DNA of 64,000 bases from Streptococcus bovimastitidis. GTDB lineage: Bacteria; Bacillota; Bacilli; Lactobacillales; Streptococcaceae. Positions 44,519-52,185 of this stretch are shown here, in pieces. The translations under genes were made by a program, and so were the position numbers. Location: NCBI RefSeq assembly GCF_001885095.1, contig NZ_LZDD01000002.1, positions 372,001 through 436,000 of the forward strand. Reading direction: 5' to 3'. How positions within the stretch are numbered: the first letter of the stretch is position 1; each line of letters opens with the position of its first letter. The notes beneath the pieces were generated by a model. That model was given only the letters and a program-made list of their open reading frames with translations, was not told the origin of the DNA and did no database searches.

Positions 44519-46519
44519 TTATTTTTTGACTGCTTTCATCATAGCTTCGTTACGAACGATTTGACGAGGTATGTCACCTTCAACGTCAACAGTATATGCA
44601 TCTTGGTTAGTTACAATAACCGGAGTTTCAGTTGGATAACCTGCTTCTTTAATAGCATCCATATCAAAGGAGATTAATTTGTCACCCGCTTTAACATAGT
44701 CACCTTGGCTAACATGAGCAGTAAAGCCTTTTCCTTCAAGATTGACTGTATCCATACCAATATGCATTAAGAGTTCAACACCATCAGTAGAGACTAAACC
44801 AACCGCATGTTTTGTAGGGAATAAAACAGATACTTGCGCATCAACTGGAGAAACTAATTCACCTTCAGTTGGTTGAATCAGCACACCTTGTCCCATAACA
44901 CCTTGGGCAAAGACTGGGTCAACAGCTTCACTTAAAGGTTTAACCTCACCAGTAAGTGGGCTAACTAAGGCAACAGATGAACCTGCTTCAGCAAGTGCTG
45001 AACCAGCAGCTGCTGTAGTTGCTGCTTCAGCGACTGGAGCTTCAACTGCTTCGTCAGCTAAACGAGCAGCAATAGCTTCATCTTCAGCTTTAGTCATGAT
45101 ATTTGATTTACGGAAGAAGAATGTAAGAGCAATCGGTACAGCAATAGCTACTGCCATACAGATGAAGAATGGTACCATGTATTTAACATTGATCGCCATG
45201 AAACCTGGAAGTCCACCAACACCAATTGAGTTAGCTTGGACGTTCATTGTTGTACATAATAAACCAGCAATACTTGAACCAATCATACCGGCAACAAATG
45301 GGTAGATGTATTTAACATTAACCCCAAATAAGGCAGGCTCAGTAACACCAAGGTAAGCTGAGATTGCTGCTGGAAGCGAAATTTCTGCTTCTTTATCATT
45401 ATGACGGTTCATGAGGTAATAACCAAACACGGCAGAACCTTGAGCAATATTTGAAAGGGCAATCATTGGCCACAAACCAGTGGTATGAGTTGCAGTATCG
45501 GCAATCAACTGAGTATCGATGGCATTTGACATGTGATGCAAACCAGTGATAACAAGTGGCGCATATAAGGCACCGAAGATAGCACCAAACAACCATTTAA
45601 CAGGTCCAGTTAAACCAGCAAGAACGACAAATGAGATTCCTTTACCAATTGTCCAACCTAAAGGGCCTAAAACAGTATGTGCTAAGATAATAGCAGGTAC
45701 TAATGATAAGAATGGTACAAAGATCATTGAAACAACTTCAGGAATACGTTTACGCCAGAAGATTTCCAAATAAGCAAGAGATAAACCAGCTAGTAAAGCA
45801 GGGATAACTTGTGCTTGGTAACCAATTTTGTTAACAGTGAAGAAACCAAAATCCCAAACCCAGTTTTTAGCAATTTCAGATGCTGGAGTGCTTGCTACTG
45901 CATAGGCATTAAGTAACTGTGGAGATACCAAACAGATACCAAGAACGATACCGAGGATTTGAGTTGTACCCATTTTGCGTGTTACTGACCAAGTAATACC
46001 AACTGGAAGGAAGTGGAAGATCGCTTCACCTGGTAACCATAGGAAGGCATCAACACCAGCCCAGAATTTAGAAACTTCTACGACAGTTTTTCCATCAAGG
46101 AAACTCCAAGGAACACTGTCAATTAAGTTACGGAAACCTAAAATAAGACCCCCAACGATGATTGCTGGAATGATTGGCGTGAAGATTTCAGCCAACATTG
46201 TCATCACACGTTGGAAAACATTTTGATTACTTTTAGCTGCGGATTTAGCGGCTTCTTTTGAAACGCCTTCTACACCTGAAACTGCGGTAAAGTCATTATA
46301 AAAAATTGGAACATCATTACCAATGATAACTTGGAATTGTCCAGCGTTAGTGAATGTTCCTTTAACAGCAGAAATTTTTTCAATTTCTTTGATGTTAGCT
46401 TTGCTATTATCATTCAAAACAAAACGCATCCGAGTTGCGCAGTGAGTGACAGCCTTGATGTTTTCCTTACCGCCAATAGCAGTTAGGAGCGTCTTAGCTT
46501 CGTTTTCAAATTTTCCCAT
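44519..46519 (-). CDS. treP: PTS trehalose-specific EIIBCA (TreP)
   Basis: A 666-aa fused permease of the glucose family. EIIB domain: phosphocysteine in AVTHCATRMRF near residue 30. EIIC: about ten membrane segments between 110 and 460, with the GITEP-like LGVTEPALFGVN. EIIA: C-terminal, beginning near 520, with active His in VELLMHIGMDTVNL. It imports trehalose and phosphorylates it. The chosen start MGKFENEAKTLL has AGGGGA at the right distance; a longer frame upstream lacks one. A cre and a candidate TreR site lie ahead. Confidence 0.93.
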   Translation of the reverse strand: MGKFENEAKTLLTAIGGKENIKAVTHCATRMRFVLNDNSKANIKEIEKISAVKGTFTNAGQFQVIIGNDVPIFYNDFTAVSGVEGVSKEAAKSAAKSNQNVFQRVMTMLAEIFTPIIPAIIVGGLILGFRNLIDSVPWSFLDGKTVVEVSKFWAGVDAFLWLPGEAIFHFLPVGITWSVTRKMGTTQILGIVLGICLVSPQLLNAYAVASTPASEIAKNWVWDFGFFTVNKIGYQAQVIPALLAGLSLAYLEIFWRKRIPEVVSMIFVPFLSLVPAIILAHTVLGPLGWTIGKGISFVVLAGLTGPVKWLFGAIFGALYAPLVITGLHHMSNAIDTQLIADTATHTTGLWPMIALSNIAQGSAVFGYYLMNRHNDKEAEISLPAAISAYLGVTEPALFGVNVKYIYPFVAGMIGSSIAGLLCTTMNVQANSIGVGGLPGFMAINVKYMVPFFICMAVAIAVPIALTFFFRKSNIMTKAEDEAIAARLADEAVEAPVAEAATTAAAGSALAEAGSSVALVSPLTGEVKPLSEAVDPVFAQGVMGQGVLIQPTEGELVSPVDAQVSVLFPTKHAVGLVSTDGVELLMHIGMDTVNLEGKGFTAHVSQGDYVKAGDKLISFDMDAIKEAGYPTETPVIVTNQDAYTVDVEGDIPRQIVRNEAMMKAVKK

Positions 46520-46617
46520 TTGATTTCCCCTAAATCCTTTTTCCATACTTACTCAAGTAAAGCAAGCAAAAATTAATTTTTATAAATTCTAGTAGAGAAT
46601 TTAATCTACCCCTCAAT

Positions 46618-46632
46618 TGTAATCGATTCCAA
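46618..46632 (-). promoter_or_regulatory. cre site before treP
   Basis: TTGGAATCGATTACA on the minus strand matches all fixed positions of the CcpA consensus WTGNAANCGNWNNCW. About 100 bp before the treP ATG. Confidence 0.8.
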
Positions 46633-46634
46633 AT

Positions 46635-46644
46635 TTGTATGCAA
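46635..46644. promoter_or_regulatory. Candidate TreR operator
   Basis: TTGTATGCAA is one base from the palindrome TTGTATACAA associated with TreR-type GntR repressors. It sits between the divergent treP and treR. Confidence 0.5.
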
Positions 46645-46661
46645 GTTGTTTGCTCAATAAA

Positions 46662-46690
46662 TTGACTTTTTTCCCTGAAATATGTTATCT
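46662..46690 (+). promoter_or_regulatory. Promoter of treR
   Basis: TTGACT at 46662-46667 and TTATCT at 46685-46690 with a 17-bp spacer. Confidence 0.65.
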
Positions 46691-46734
46691 TGTATGTTGA
46701 AAATCAGACAAGTTAGAAAGAGAAGTCACACTCC

Positions 46735-47448
46735 ATGAAAAAATACGAACGTATCTTTAAAGATTTGGAAGAAAAAATATCCAAAGAAATTTATGCTATC
46801 GACGACTTTTTACCAACCGAAATTGAATTAAGTCAAGAATACCAAGCCAGTCGAGACACCATTCGAAAAGCTTTAACTCTCTTGGCTAAGGCTGGATTAG
46901 TCCAAAAACAACAAGGTAGAGGAACTCAAGTCATTAAACATCACCAAATTCTTTTTCCAATCTCAGAATTGACCAGTTATCAAGAATTGGTTTCCTACTT
47001 TAACATGAATTCCAAAACCAATGTCATTGCTATTGACAAACTGATTATTGATGAAAAAATGGCTAAATTAACAGGATTTCCAGTTAATTCACTGGTATGG
47101 CGAATCACCCGTCAAAGGGTTGTTGACGGCGTAGCTTCAGTCCTTGACATAGACTATTTGAGTAAAACGATTGTTCCTAAAATAAGCCGAGAAATTGCCG
47201 AAAAATCTCTCTATGAATACCTAGAAAAAGAGCTAAAGTTAGCCATTGATTTTGCTTTAAAAGAAGTAACCATTGACCAAGTGAATGATAAGGATAAAAT
47301 CTTATTAGACCTAGGGTCCGATCGACATGTGGTCTCCGTTAAATCAAAAGTCTACTTATCATCAAATGAGCAGTTCCAATTTACGGAAAGCCGGCATAAA
47401 TTAGAGAAGTTCAAGTTTGTTGACTTCGCTAGACGTAAACCAAAATAA
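46735..47448 (+). CDS. treR: Trehalose operon repressor TreR (GntR/HutC family)
   Basis: A 237-aa regulator. The N-terminal winged HTH has LPTEIELSQEYQASRDTIRKALTLLAKAGLVQKQQGRGT; the C-terminal UTRA ligand domain spans about 80-237. TreR binds trehalose-6-phosphate and relieves repression of treP-treC. It is divergent from treP with about 215 bp between. The ribosome binding site is weak (AGAGAAG). Confidence 0.93.
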   Translation: MKKYERIFKDLEEKISKEIYAIDDFLPTEIELSQEYQASRDTIRKALTLLAKAGLVQKQQGRGTQVIKHHQILFPISELTSYQELVSYFNMNSKTNVIAIDKLIIDEKMAKLTGFPVNSLVWRITRQRVVDGVASVLDIDYLSKTIVPKISREIAEKSLYEYLEKELKLAIDFALKEVTIDQVNDKDKILLDLGSDRHVVSVKSKVYLSSNEQFQFTESRHKLEKFKFVDFARRKPK

Positions 47449-47490
47449 AGAACCTGCTATAAATCAACCTTTGGCTAGCAGAATATAAGA

Positions 47491-47546
47491 AAAACCTTTA
47501 TGAGAATGATCACTTGTTCTAAACAAATGATCCTCATAAAGGTTGT
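47491..47546. terminator. Long shared terminator of treR and hxlR-type gene
   Basis: Inverted arms beginning AACCTTTATGAG pair over more than 20 bp with a small bulge; U-tracts lie on the minus side. It separates two convergent genes. Confidence 0.85.
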
Positions 47547-47869
47547 TATGATAAAAACTTATCTTGATAATCTTGACCCCAGTCAAGCATGGCATTAATA
47601 ACAGGTTCCAAACTTAACCCAGTCTCAGTCAAAGAGTACTCTACCCGTGGTGGTACTTCCGCATAGACTTTGCGATCAACCAAGCCATGAGCCTCCATAT
47701 CACGTAACTGACTGGTCAAAACTTTTTGACTGACTGTGCCAATGGAATTCTTCAATTGACCGAAACGCATGGTGCCTTTTAACAAGTCTCGTAAAATCAA
47801 AATTTTCCATTTATCGCCTATCAGAGCCAAAGTTGTTTCAACAGGACATTGGACATTTTCTTCAGGCAT
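47546..47869 (-). CDS. HxlR-family redox regulator (YodB/CatR-like)
   Basis: A 107-aa winged-helix regulator of the HxlR family. KWKILILRDLLKGTMRFGQLKNSIGTVSQKVLTSQLRDMEAHGLV is the DNA-binding part. A single cysteine, C8 in NVQCPVETTLAL, sits where YodB and CatR of Bacillus carry their quinone- and diamide-sensing Cys (C6/C7). It is divergent from a CatE-like dioxygenase, the very target of CatR/YodB. I infer quinone or oxidant sensing; it may also act on the dioxygenase operon at 28258. Operator-like palindromes lie in the gap. Confidence 0.85.
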   Translation of the reverse strand: MPEENVQCPVETTLALIGDKWKILILRDLLKGTMRFGQLKNSIGTVSQKVLTSQLRDMEAHGLVDRKVYAEVPPRVEYSLTETGLSLEPVINAMLDWGQDYQDKFLS

Positions 47870-47888
47870 GTCATCACTTCTTTCTTAA

Positions 47889-47942
47889 TAGTTTCTTTTA
47901 GTAACTTAGAAACTATTATATCCTAAATAAAATTTAATGCAA
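47889..47942 (-). promoter_or_regulatory. Promoter of the hxlR-type gene with inverted repeat
   Basis: TTGCAT at 47937-47942 and TATAAT at 47915-47920 with a 16-bp spacer (minus). Inverted arms TAGTTTCT (47889-47896) and AGAAACTA (47908-47915), 11 nt apart, touch the -10, so autorepression is likely. Confidence 0.65.
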
Positions 47943-47974
47943 GTCCCCATTAAAAACGCCGAAAACACACAATT

Positions 47975-47990
47975 GTTACTTATAAGTAAC
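47975..47990 (+). promoter_or_regulatory. 16-bp palindrome before the CatE-like gene
   Basis: Perfect GTTACTTATAAGTAAC. The inner TACT-TATA-AGTA resembles HxlR/YodB-type operators (TACT-N7-AGTA) with a shorter spacer. Confidence 0.6.
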
Positions 47991-48073
47991 TATACCACAA
48001 TAAAGTGCCTACTTTTCAAAAAGAAACTTAGGGGATAAGATATACTTAAGAACTAAAAGAACGAGGATTTACT

Positions 48074-48928
48074 ATGACTTACCCATATCAATCACAAATT
48101 ACCTTAGGTACAGTTTCCCTTTATGTTAATAACCTAGAAAACATGACCCGTTTTTACACTGACATGATTGGTTTTACTATTCTCAGCCAAGATGAGACCA
48201 AAACACATTTAACTATTGACGGCCAAACTGTTTTTCTTGAACTTCTTAAATCAACGTCACCACGTCAATTGACTTATGGATTATACCATACTGCAATCCT
48301 AGTTCCTGACCGTCAGTCACTTGGGCTGGCGCTTCATCACTTAGCAACTAGCCATGCACCACTTGAAGGCGCTGCAGATCACGGTTATAGCGAAGCGATT
48401 TACCTCAGCGACCCGGAAGGGAATGGTATTGAAATTTATCGTGACAAAGACATGAGTCAATGGGATATTCGCGAAGACGGCCATATTATTGGTGTTACTG
48501 ACCCAATGGATGCTCAAGGAATGCTGGACGAATTGACTGAAATTCCAGCAAACTTCAAATTGCCTCAAGGAACTATCTTAGGACACGTTCATTTAAGCGT
48601 TAAAGATGCTCTAGCTTCTTCTCAACTTTATCAAAAAGTATTTGGGATGACAGACAAAATGACTATTCCTACAGCATCATGGATTGCATCTGGAGACTAC
48701 CATCACCACTTGGCCTTTAACCATTGGGCTGGACCAAATTTGGGAGCTAAAAAAGCTGGCATCCCTGGATTAAAATACCTTACTATTACCTTTGCTGATG
48801 CACTTGCCTTTGAAGCTACTTACAAAAAAGCACAACTTCATGGCATGACTGTTAGTGAGAAAACAGAAAATAGCTTCTTAACGACTGATACTGATGGCAT
48901 CACAAGCAAAGTAACCTTAGAAGCCTAA
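48074..48928 (+). CDS. CatE-like catechol 2,3-dioxygenase (VOC family)
   Basis: A 284-aa two-domain VOC protein of the same length as Bacillus CatE (285 aa). Likely Fe ligands are H in LYHTAILV, E in GNGIEIYRDK and H in LGHVHLSVKD. CatE-type enzymes cleave catechol and relieve quinone stress. The divergent HxlR regulator supports this. A weak extended promoter with TATACT lies near 48041. A glyoxalase-like role cannot be excluded. No DoxX-like catD is beside it. Confidence 0.82.
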   Translation: MTYPYQSQITLGTVSLYVNNLENMTRFYTDMIGFTILSQDETKTHLTIDGQTVFLELLKSTSPRQLTYGLYHTAILVPDRQSLGLALHHLATSHAPLEGAADHGYSEAIYLSDPEGNGIEIYRDKDMSQWDIREDGHIIGVTDPMDAQGMLDELTEIPANFKLPQGTILGHVHLSVKDALASSQLYQKVFGMTDKMTIPTASWIASGDYHHHLAFNHWAGPNLGAKKAGIPGLKYLTITFADALAFEATYKKAQLHGMTVSEKTENSFLTTDTDGITSKVTLEA

Positions 48929-48980
48929 AATGATAAGCCCTTTCTTGACAGAAAGGCTTTTACTTTACTACAATAAGGAC

Positions 48981-49712
48981 ATGTTAACTTATATAATACC
49001 AAGTGCCAAAGAAATGGCCATATCAAAAGAGAAGTTCCCCCCTTCCCTTTCGGAAAATAGCCGAGCAATCATCGATGAACTGGCCTCTTTATCAGTTGAG
49101 CAACTGGCTGCCGCTTATAAAATAAGTCCTCAAGCCGCTTCAAAAGAGTCTGATAGAATCCATGCTATCCACAAGGAACAAGCCCCAACCTATCCAGCTT
49201 ACCGACTCTTCAACGGTCTCATGTACCGACATATCGAACGTGATGACTTAACTAAGAAAGAAGAAAAGTATTTAATCAAAAATACCTACATCACCTCTTC
49301 TCTCTACGGTATCATACCCTTTGATTACCCTATCGCAGAACACCGATTAGACTTTCAAACAAAAATCAAAGTAAAAGAAGAATCATTAAAAAGCTATTGG
49401 CGACATTCCTATGATGCTTTTCTGGAGCGAAAAGGACCTTTCATCTCTCTCTTATCTAGTGAATTCGAGGATGTTTTCAGTCCAGAAAAGAGACAACTGT
49501 GGATAAGTGTCACCTTTTTAGAGGAAAAAAATGGCCTTTTAAAAAGCCACTCAACAATCTCTAAAAAAGGACGAGGTGATTTCTTAACGGCTGCCTGCAA
49601 GGCTAACTGTAAGACCCTAAAAGACCTTAAAAAGCTTGAATTCAGTGGTTTTCGCTTTGATGACCAAGAATCTGATAGCAAACATTTCGTCTATATCAAA
49701 AAAGAGGCCTAG
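48981..49712 (+). CDS. yaaA: Peroxide stress protein YaaA (UPF0246)
   Basis: A 243-aa protein of the YaaA family. YaaA lowers free intracellular iron during peroxide stress and binds DNA in E. coli. Typical segments are MLTYIIPSAKEM, PAYRLFNGLMYRHI, NTYITSSLYGIIPFDYPIAEHRLDF and FISLLSSEF. The start MLTYI has AAGGAC before it; a longer frame from 48930 lacks a site. It follows the CatE-like gene by 52 bp and is probably cotranscribed, adding to a redox theme. Confidence 0.92.
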   Translation: MLTYIIPSAKEMAISKEKFPPSLSENSRAIIDELASLSVEQLAAAYKISPQAASKESDRIHAIHKEQAPTYPAYRLFNGLMYRHIERDDLTKKEEKYLIKNTYITSSLYGIIPFDYPIAEHRLDFQTKIKVKEESLKSYWRHSYDAFLERKGPFISLLSSEFEDVFSPEKRQLWISVTFLEEKNGLLKSHSTISKKGRGDFLTAACKANCKTLKDLKKLEFSGFRFDDQESDSKHFVYIKKEA

Positions 49713-49725
49713 GCCTCTTTTTTTT
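49698..49725. terminator. Terminator of yaaA
   Basis: AAAAAGAGGCC-T-AGGCCTCTTTTTTTT; the stop codon lies within the stem. Symmetric. Confidence 0.9.
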
Positions 49726-49748
49726 GCTTTCATCCACATTTTTATGAC

Positions 49749-49769
49749 TTATGCACAGCTTGTGGATAA
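49749..49769. promoter_or_regulatory. Pair of convergent DnaA boxes
   Basis: TTATGCACA (plus, 49749-49757) and TTATCCACA on minus (TGTGGATAA at 49761-49769), 3 bp apart; both match TTATNCACA. A CATCCACA word lies nearby at 49731. Lies between the converging yaaA and nrdG. Confidence 0.6.
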
Positions 49770-49836
49770 GTTTGAGGATAAGATGATAAAGTCCTTAGTT
49801 TCCATACTATCTAGGAGCAGAAAAGTAGTCCTTAGT

Positions 49837-50451
49837 TTATAGTAAATGATCTCGACTAACTTGTTCAAAAGACTGGTCTCCATCATTTAATTTTGACCAG
49901 ATAACGACTTGACCAGACTTTAAAGATTCTTGAACATCAATAATCCGTTGATTTGAGGAACCTCTAAACTGGAGCATCAAATTCTTCTTAGTAATATCAA
50001 AACGTCCATCTACTAAGATATCAATCAAAGAAAGCATCTCTAGCTTATCCTCTGATTCTCCCATCATTTCTTCCCAAGTGTAGCCAGTCCATGACCAAAT
50101 GTCTTTTTTTGGCAATTCTTTTCGAATACGTTTTATCAAGGGGATTAAAAAGTTTGTATTCAAGAATGGTTCCCCACCTAAAAGGGTTAATCCTTGGACA
50201 TAGGGTTGCGCCAAATCAGTCATAATTTGTTCTTCAAGTTCTTCACTATATGGCATTCCGGCATTAAAAGACCAGGTAGCCGCATTGTAGCAGCCTTTAC
50301 AGTGAAACATACATCCTGAAACATATAATGAATTTCGTACCCCTTCACCGTCAACAAAATTAAAAGCTTTATAGTCAATGACACGACCTTTACTAAGGTC
50401 TTTAGCCTGCCATTCTTTTGGTTTAGGATTATTCCAACATTTTTCTGACAT
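49837..50451 (-). CDS. nrdG: Anaerobic ribonucleotide reductase activase NrdG
   Basis: A 204-aa radical SAM enzyme that makes the glycyl radical on NrdD. The [4Fe-4S] motif CxxxCxxC appears as C-MFH-C-KG-C in SGCMFHCKGCYNAATW, with the glycine-rich GGEPFLN segment (SAM contact) near 96. It belongs to the nrdD region, transcribed on the same strand, with three genes in between, an arrangement typical of streptococci. Function depends on reduced flavodoxin. Confidence 0.96.
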   Translation of the reverse strand: MSEKCWNNPKPKEWQAKDLSKGRVIDYKAFNFVDGEGVRNSLYVSGCMFHCKGCYNAATWSFNAGMPYSEELEEQIMTDLAQPYVQGLTLLGGEPFLNTNFLIPLIKRIRKELPKKDIWSWTGYTWEEMMGESEDKLEMLSLIDILVDGRFDITKKNLMLQFRGSSNQRIIDVQESLKSGQVVIWSKLNDGDQSFEQVSRDHLL

Positions 50452-50463
50452 GAAACCTACCTT

Positions 50464-50961
50464 TTATTTAATCCAATAACGCTCCGTATCATTCTGAATA
50501 TCTTCCAAATGACCACCATTTGCAAGGATGACTGATCGACTTGCAGGATTAGTCCTTTTACAGGTCACTAAAATTTCACGAATATTCTTGTCTCGAGCGA
50601 TCTCTATTGCTTGACTTAACATTTCTTTAGCGTAGCCATTTCGTCTTTGACTTGGCCGGACGGAATAACCTATATGGCCTCCTTCTTTGAGGAGAGCATC
50701 ATTCAACCGAAGACGTAAACTTAAAAATCCAAGTGCCTTTTGACTATTTTCATCAAAAGCGACAAATTGAATCGATGGAACGAAATGATTAGGAACACCA
50801 ATCCCAGCCTCAAACTCCTTGTTCCTTTCGAGCCATGCTTCATAATTGAAATCTTCCCTATCCCAGAAACCACCATCGTGAGCTGACTTTTCCAATTCAA
50901 ATTCTTGCATCATCTCAAGAATTGCCGATTTATCTTTTAAATTTGGTCTTCTTAATTCCAT
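50464..50961 (-). CDS. GNAT-family acetyltransferase
   Basis: A 165-aa acyl-CoA N-acyltransferase. The acetyl-CoA motif is VRPSQRRNGYAKEMLSQAIEIARDK, preceded by GHIGYS. The start MELRRPNLKD has GGAG at 8 bp; a longer frame would overlap the oxidoreductase gene. It is 13 bp before nrdG. The substrate is unknown; FRRM-like terms for ribosomal or small-molecule acetylation are not supported by visible motifs. Confidence 0.85.
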   Translation of the reverse strand: MELRRPNLKDKSAILEMMQEFELEKSAHDGGFWDREDFNYEAWLERNKEFEAGIGVPNHFVPSIQFVAFDENSQKALGFLSLRLRLNDALLKEGGHIGYSVRPSQRRNGYAKEMLSQAIEIARDKNIREILVTCKRTNPASRSVILANGGHLEDIQNDTERYWIK

Positions 50962-50969
50962 AAAAACTC

Positions 50970-51905
50970 CTATTTTGGTAAATTGAGCTCTAAGTTTCCG
51001 GAACTTTCCTGGGAAGTCACGATTTGATGGCAGATCCAATGACTTAGTAGACTTGTTTCTGGGTTGACAGGGTTGACACCACTTGTAATTGCTTCAATGA
51101 AGGCATCAATAATGGTTTCAAAGCCTCTCTTGTAAAGGGTTGTATCCCAAGAACTAAAGCCTTTTCTTTCTTGATCAGTAGCTGTAAAAATCGTTAATTC
51201 ATCAAGATTTTCCAGGTGCATGGTCATTTCCGGACCTTGAACTTCCATTACTTCGCGTCGACTTCCAGACTGTAAATTCATGGCAGCCGTAATGCGAGAA
51301 TCTTTCGTATTCAAGTTGACAGAAACTTGACAGAGCAACCCATCTTCTAGTTGATAATCAAAACTTCCTGATTCAAGAGGTTCGTCCGCCAAAAAGATTG
51401 CTGTATCAAGGGGGTGGATAAAGAAATCAAAAATTTTAAAGACGAAATCACCCAGTCTGTCACTATCGTTTTTCTCAACATGAACTTTACGCTTATTTGA
51501 CAAGGTTGACAATTCTTTGACACGGGGTGCAAAACGTCTATTAAAGCCAGCCATTAAAAAGGTATTATGTTCTTCAGCTAATTGATAGAGCTCTAGACTT
51601 TCATGAAAGGACTCTGTTAATGGTTTATCCATATAGACAGGAATACCACGCTCAAGAAAGAGTTTAGCCATCTGATAGTGGACTTTTGTAGCCACATGAA
51701 TAAAGACCCCATCCAAATCACTAGCAGCAAGTTCTTCAACCTTTGCATAAGTTTTTGACTGTCCAAATAGTTGATCAACCTTAGCTAAGGTTTCTTGATT
51801 ACGTGTAAATAAATGCCATTCAATACCACTAAGCTGGCGCATATAAGGTAAATAGGCTTTTTGAGAAATACCACCTAATCCAACAATACCAAGTTTTAAC
51901 ATCAT
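50970..51905 (-). CDS. Gfo/Idh/MocA-family NAD(P)-dependent oxidoreductase
   Basis: A 311-aa protein with N-terminal Rossmann GIVGLGGISQKAYLPYM and EKP-like MDKPLTESF (about 97-105). The C-terminal catalytic domain holds SGSRREVMEVQGPEMTMHLENLDEL. It resembles the MviM branch. Substrate is not evident. The gene is the second after nrdD on the same strand and ends 9 bp before the acetyltransferase ATG. The start lies at one of two adjacent ATGs after GAGG. Confidence 0.85.
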   Translation of the reverse strand: MMLKLGIVGLGGISQKAYLPYMRQLSGIEWHLFTRNQETLAKVDQLFGQSKTYAKVEELAASDLDGVFIHVATKVHYQMAKLFLERGIPVYMDKPLTESFHESLELYQLAEEHNTFLMAGFNRRFAPRVKELSTLSNKRKVHVEKNDSDRLGDFVFKIFDFFIHPLDTAIFLADEPLESGSFDYQLEDGLLCQVSVNLNTKDSRITAAMNLQSGSRREVMEVQGPEMTMHLENLDELTIFTATDQERKGFSSWDTTLYKRGFETIIDAFIEAITSGVNPVNPETSLLSHWICHQIVTSQESSGNLELNLPK

Positions 51906-51925
51906 GAATGCCTCTTTCTTTGGTC

Positions 51926-52081
51926 TTACTTATCTTTTTTAGCTTGTTTCTTTAGTTTTTCCAAGAATTGTGGTTTTAAGTCTTTTGATTTATCTTTTTT
52001 CGTAGCAGACTTTTGTGATTGTTTCTCATGGAAACGCTCTACTTGCTGCATGCCTTTATAATCTAATTGATATTTTCCCAT
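51926..52081 (-). CDS. Small lysine-rich protein of unknown function
   Basis: A 51-aa frame, MGKYQLDYKGMQQVERFHEK to QAKKDK, strongly basic and helical. GAGGAAG precedes the ATG by 7 bp. It is between nrdD and the oxidoreductase in a tight run of minus-strand genes. I do not recognise a family. Charge and size could suit nucleic-acid binding or be a disordered tail. Confidence 0.7.
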   Translation of the reverse strand: MGKYQLDYKGMQQVERFHEKQSQKSATKKDKSKDLKPQFLEKLKKQAKKDK

Positions 52082-52185
52082 TTTACTTCCTCTTTTCTGA
52101 CATCTGATATAAATAAAAGATTGCTTTTGGTAAGCAACCTTTTAAGCATAACATCATTTTTTAAAAATTGCTATTGAGACTAATC

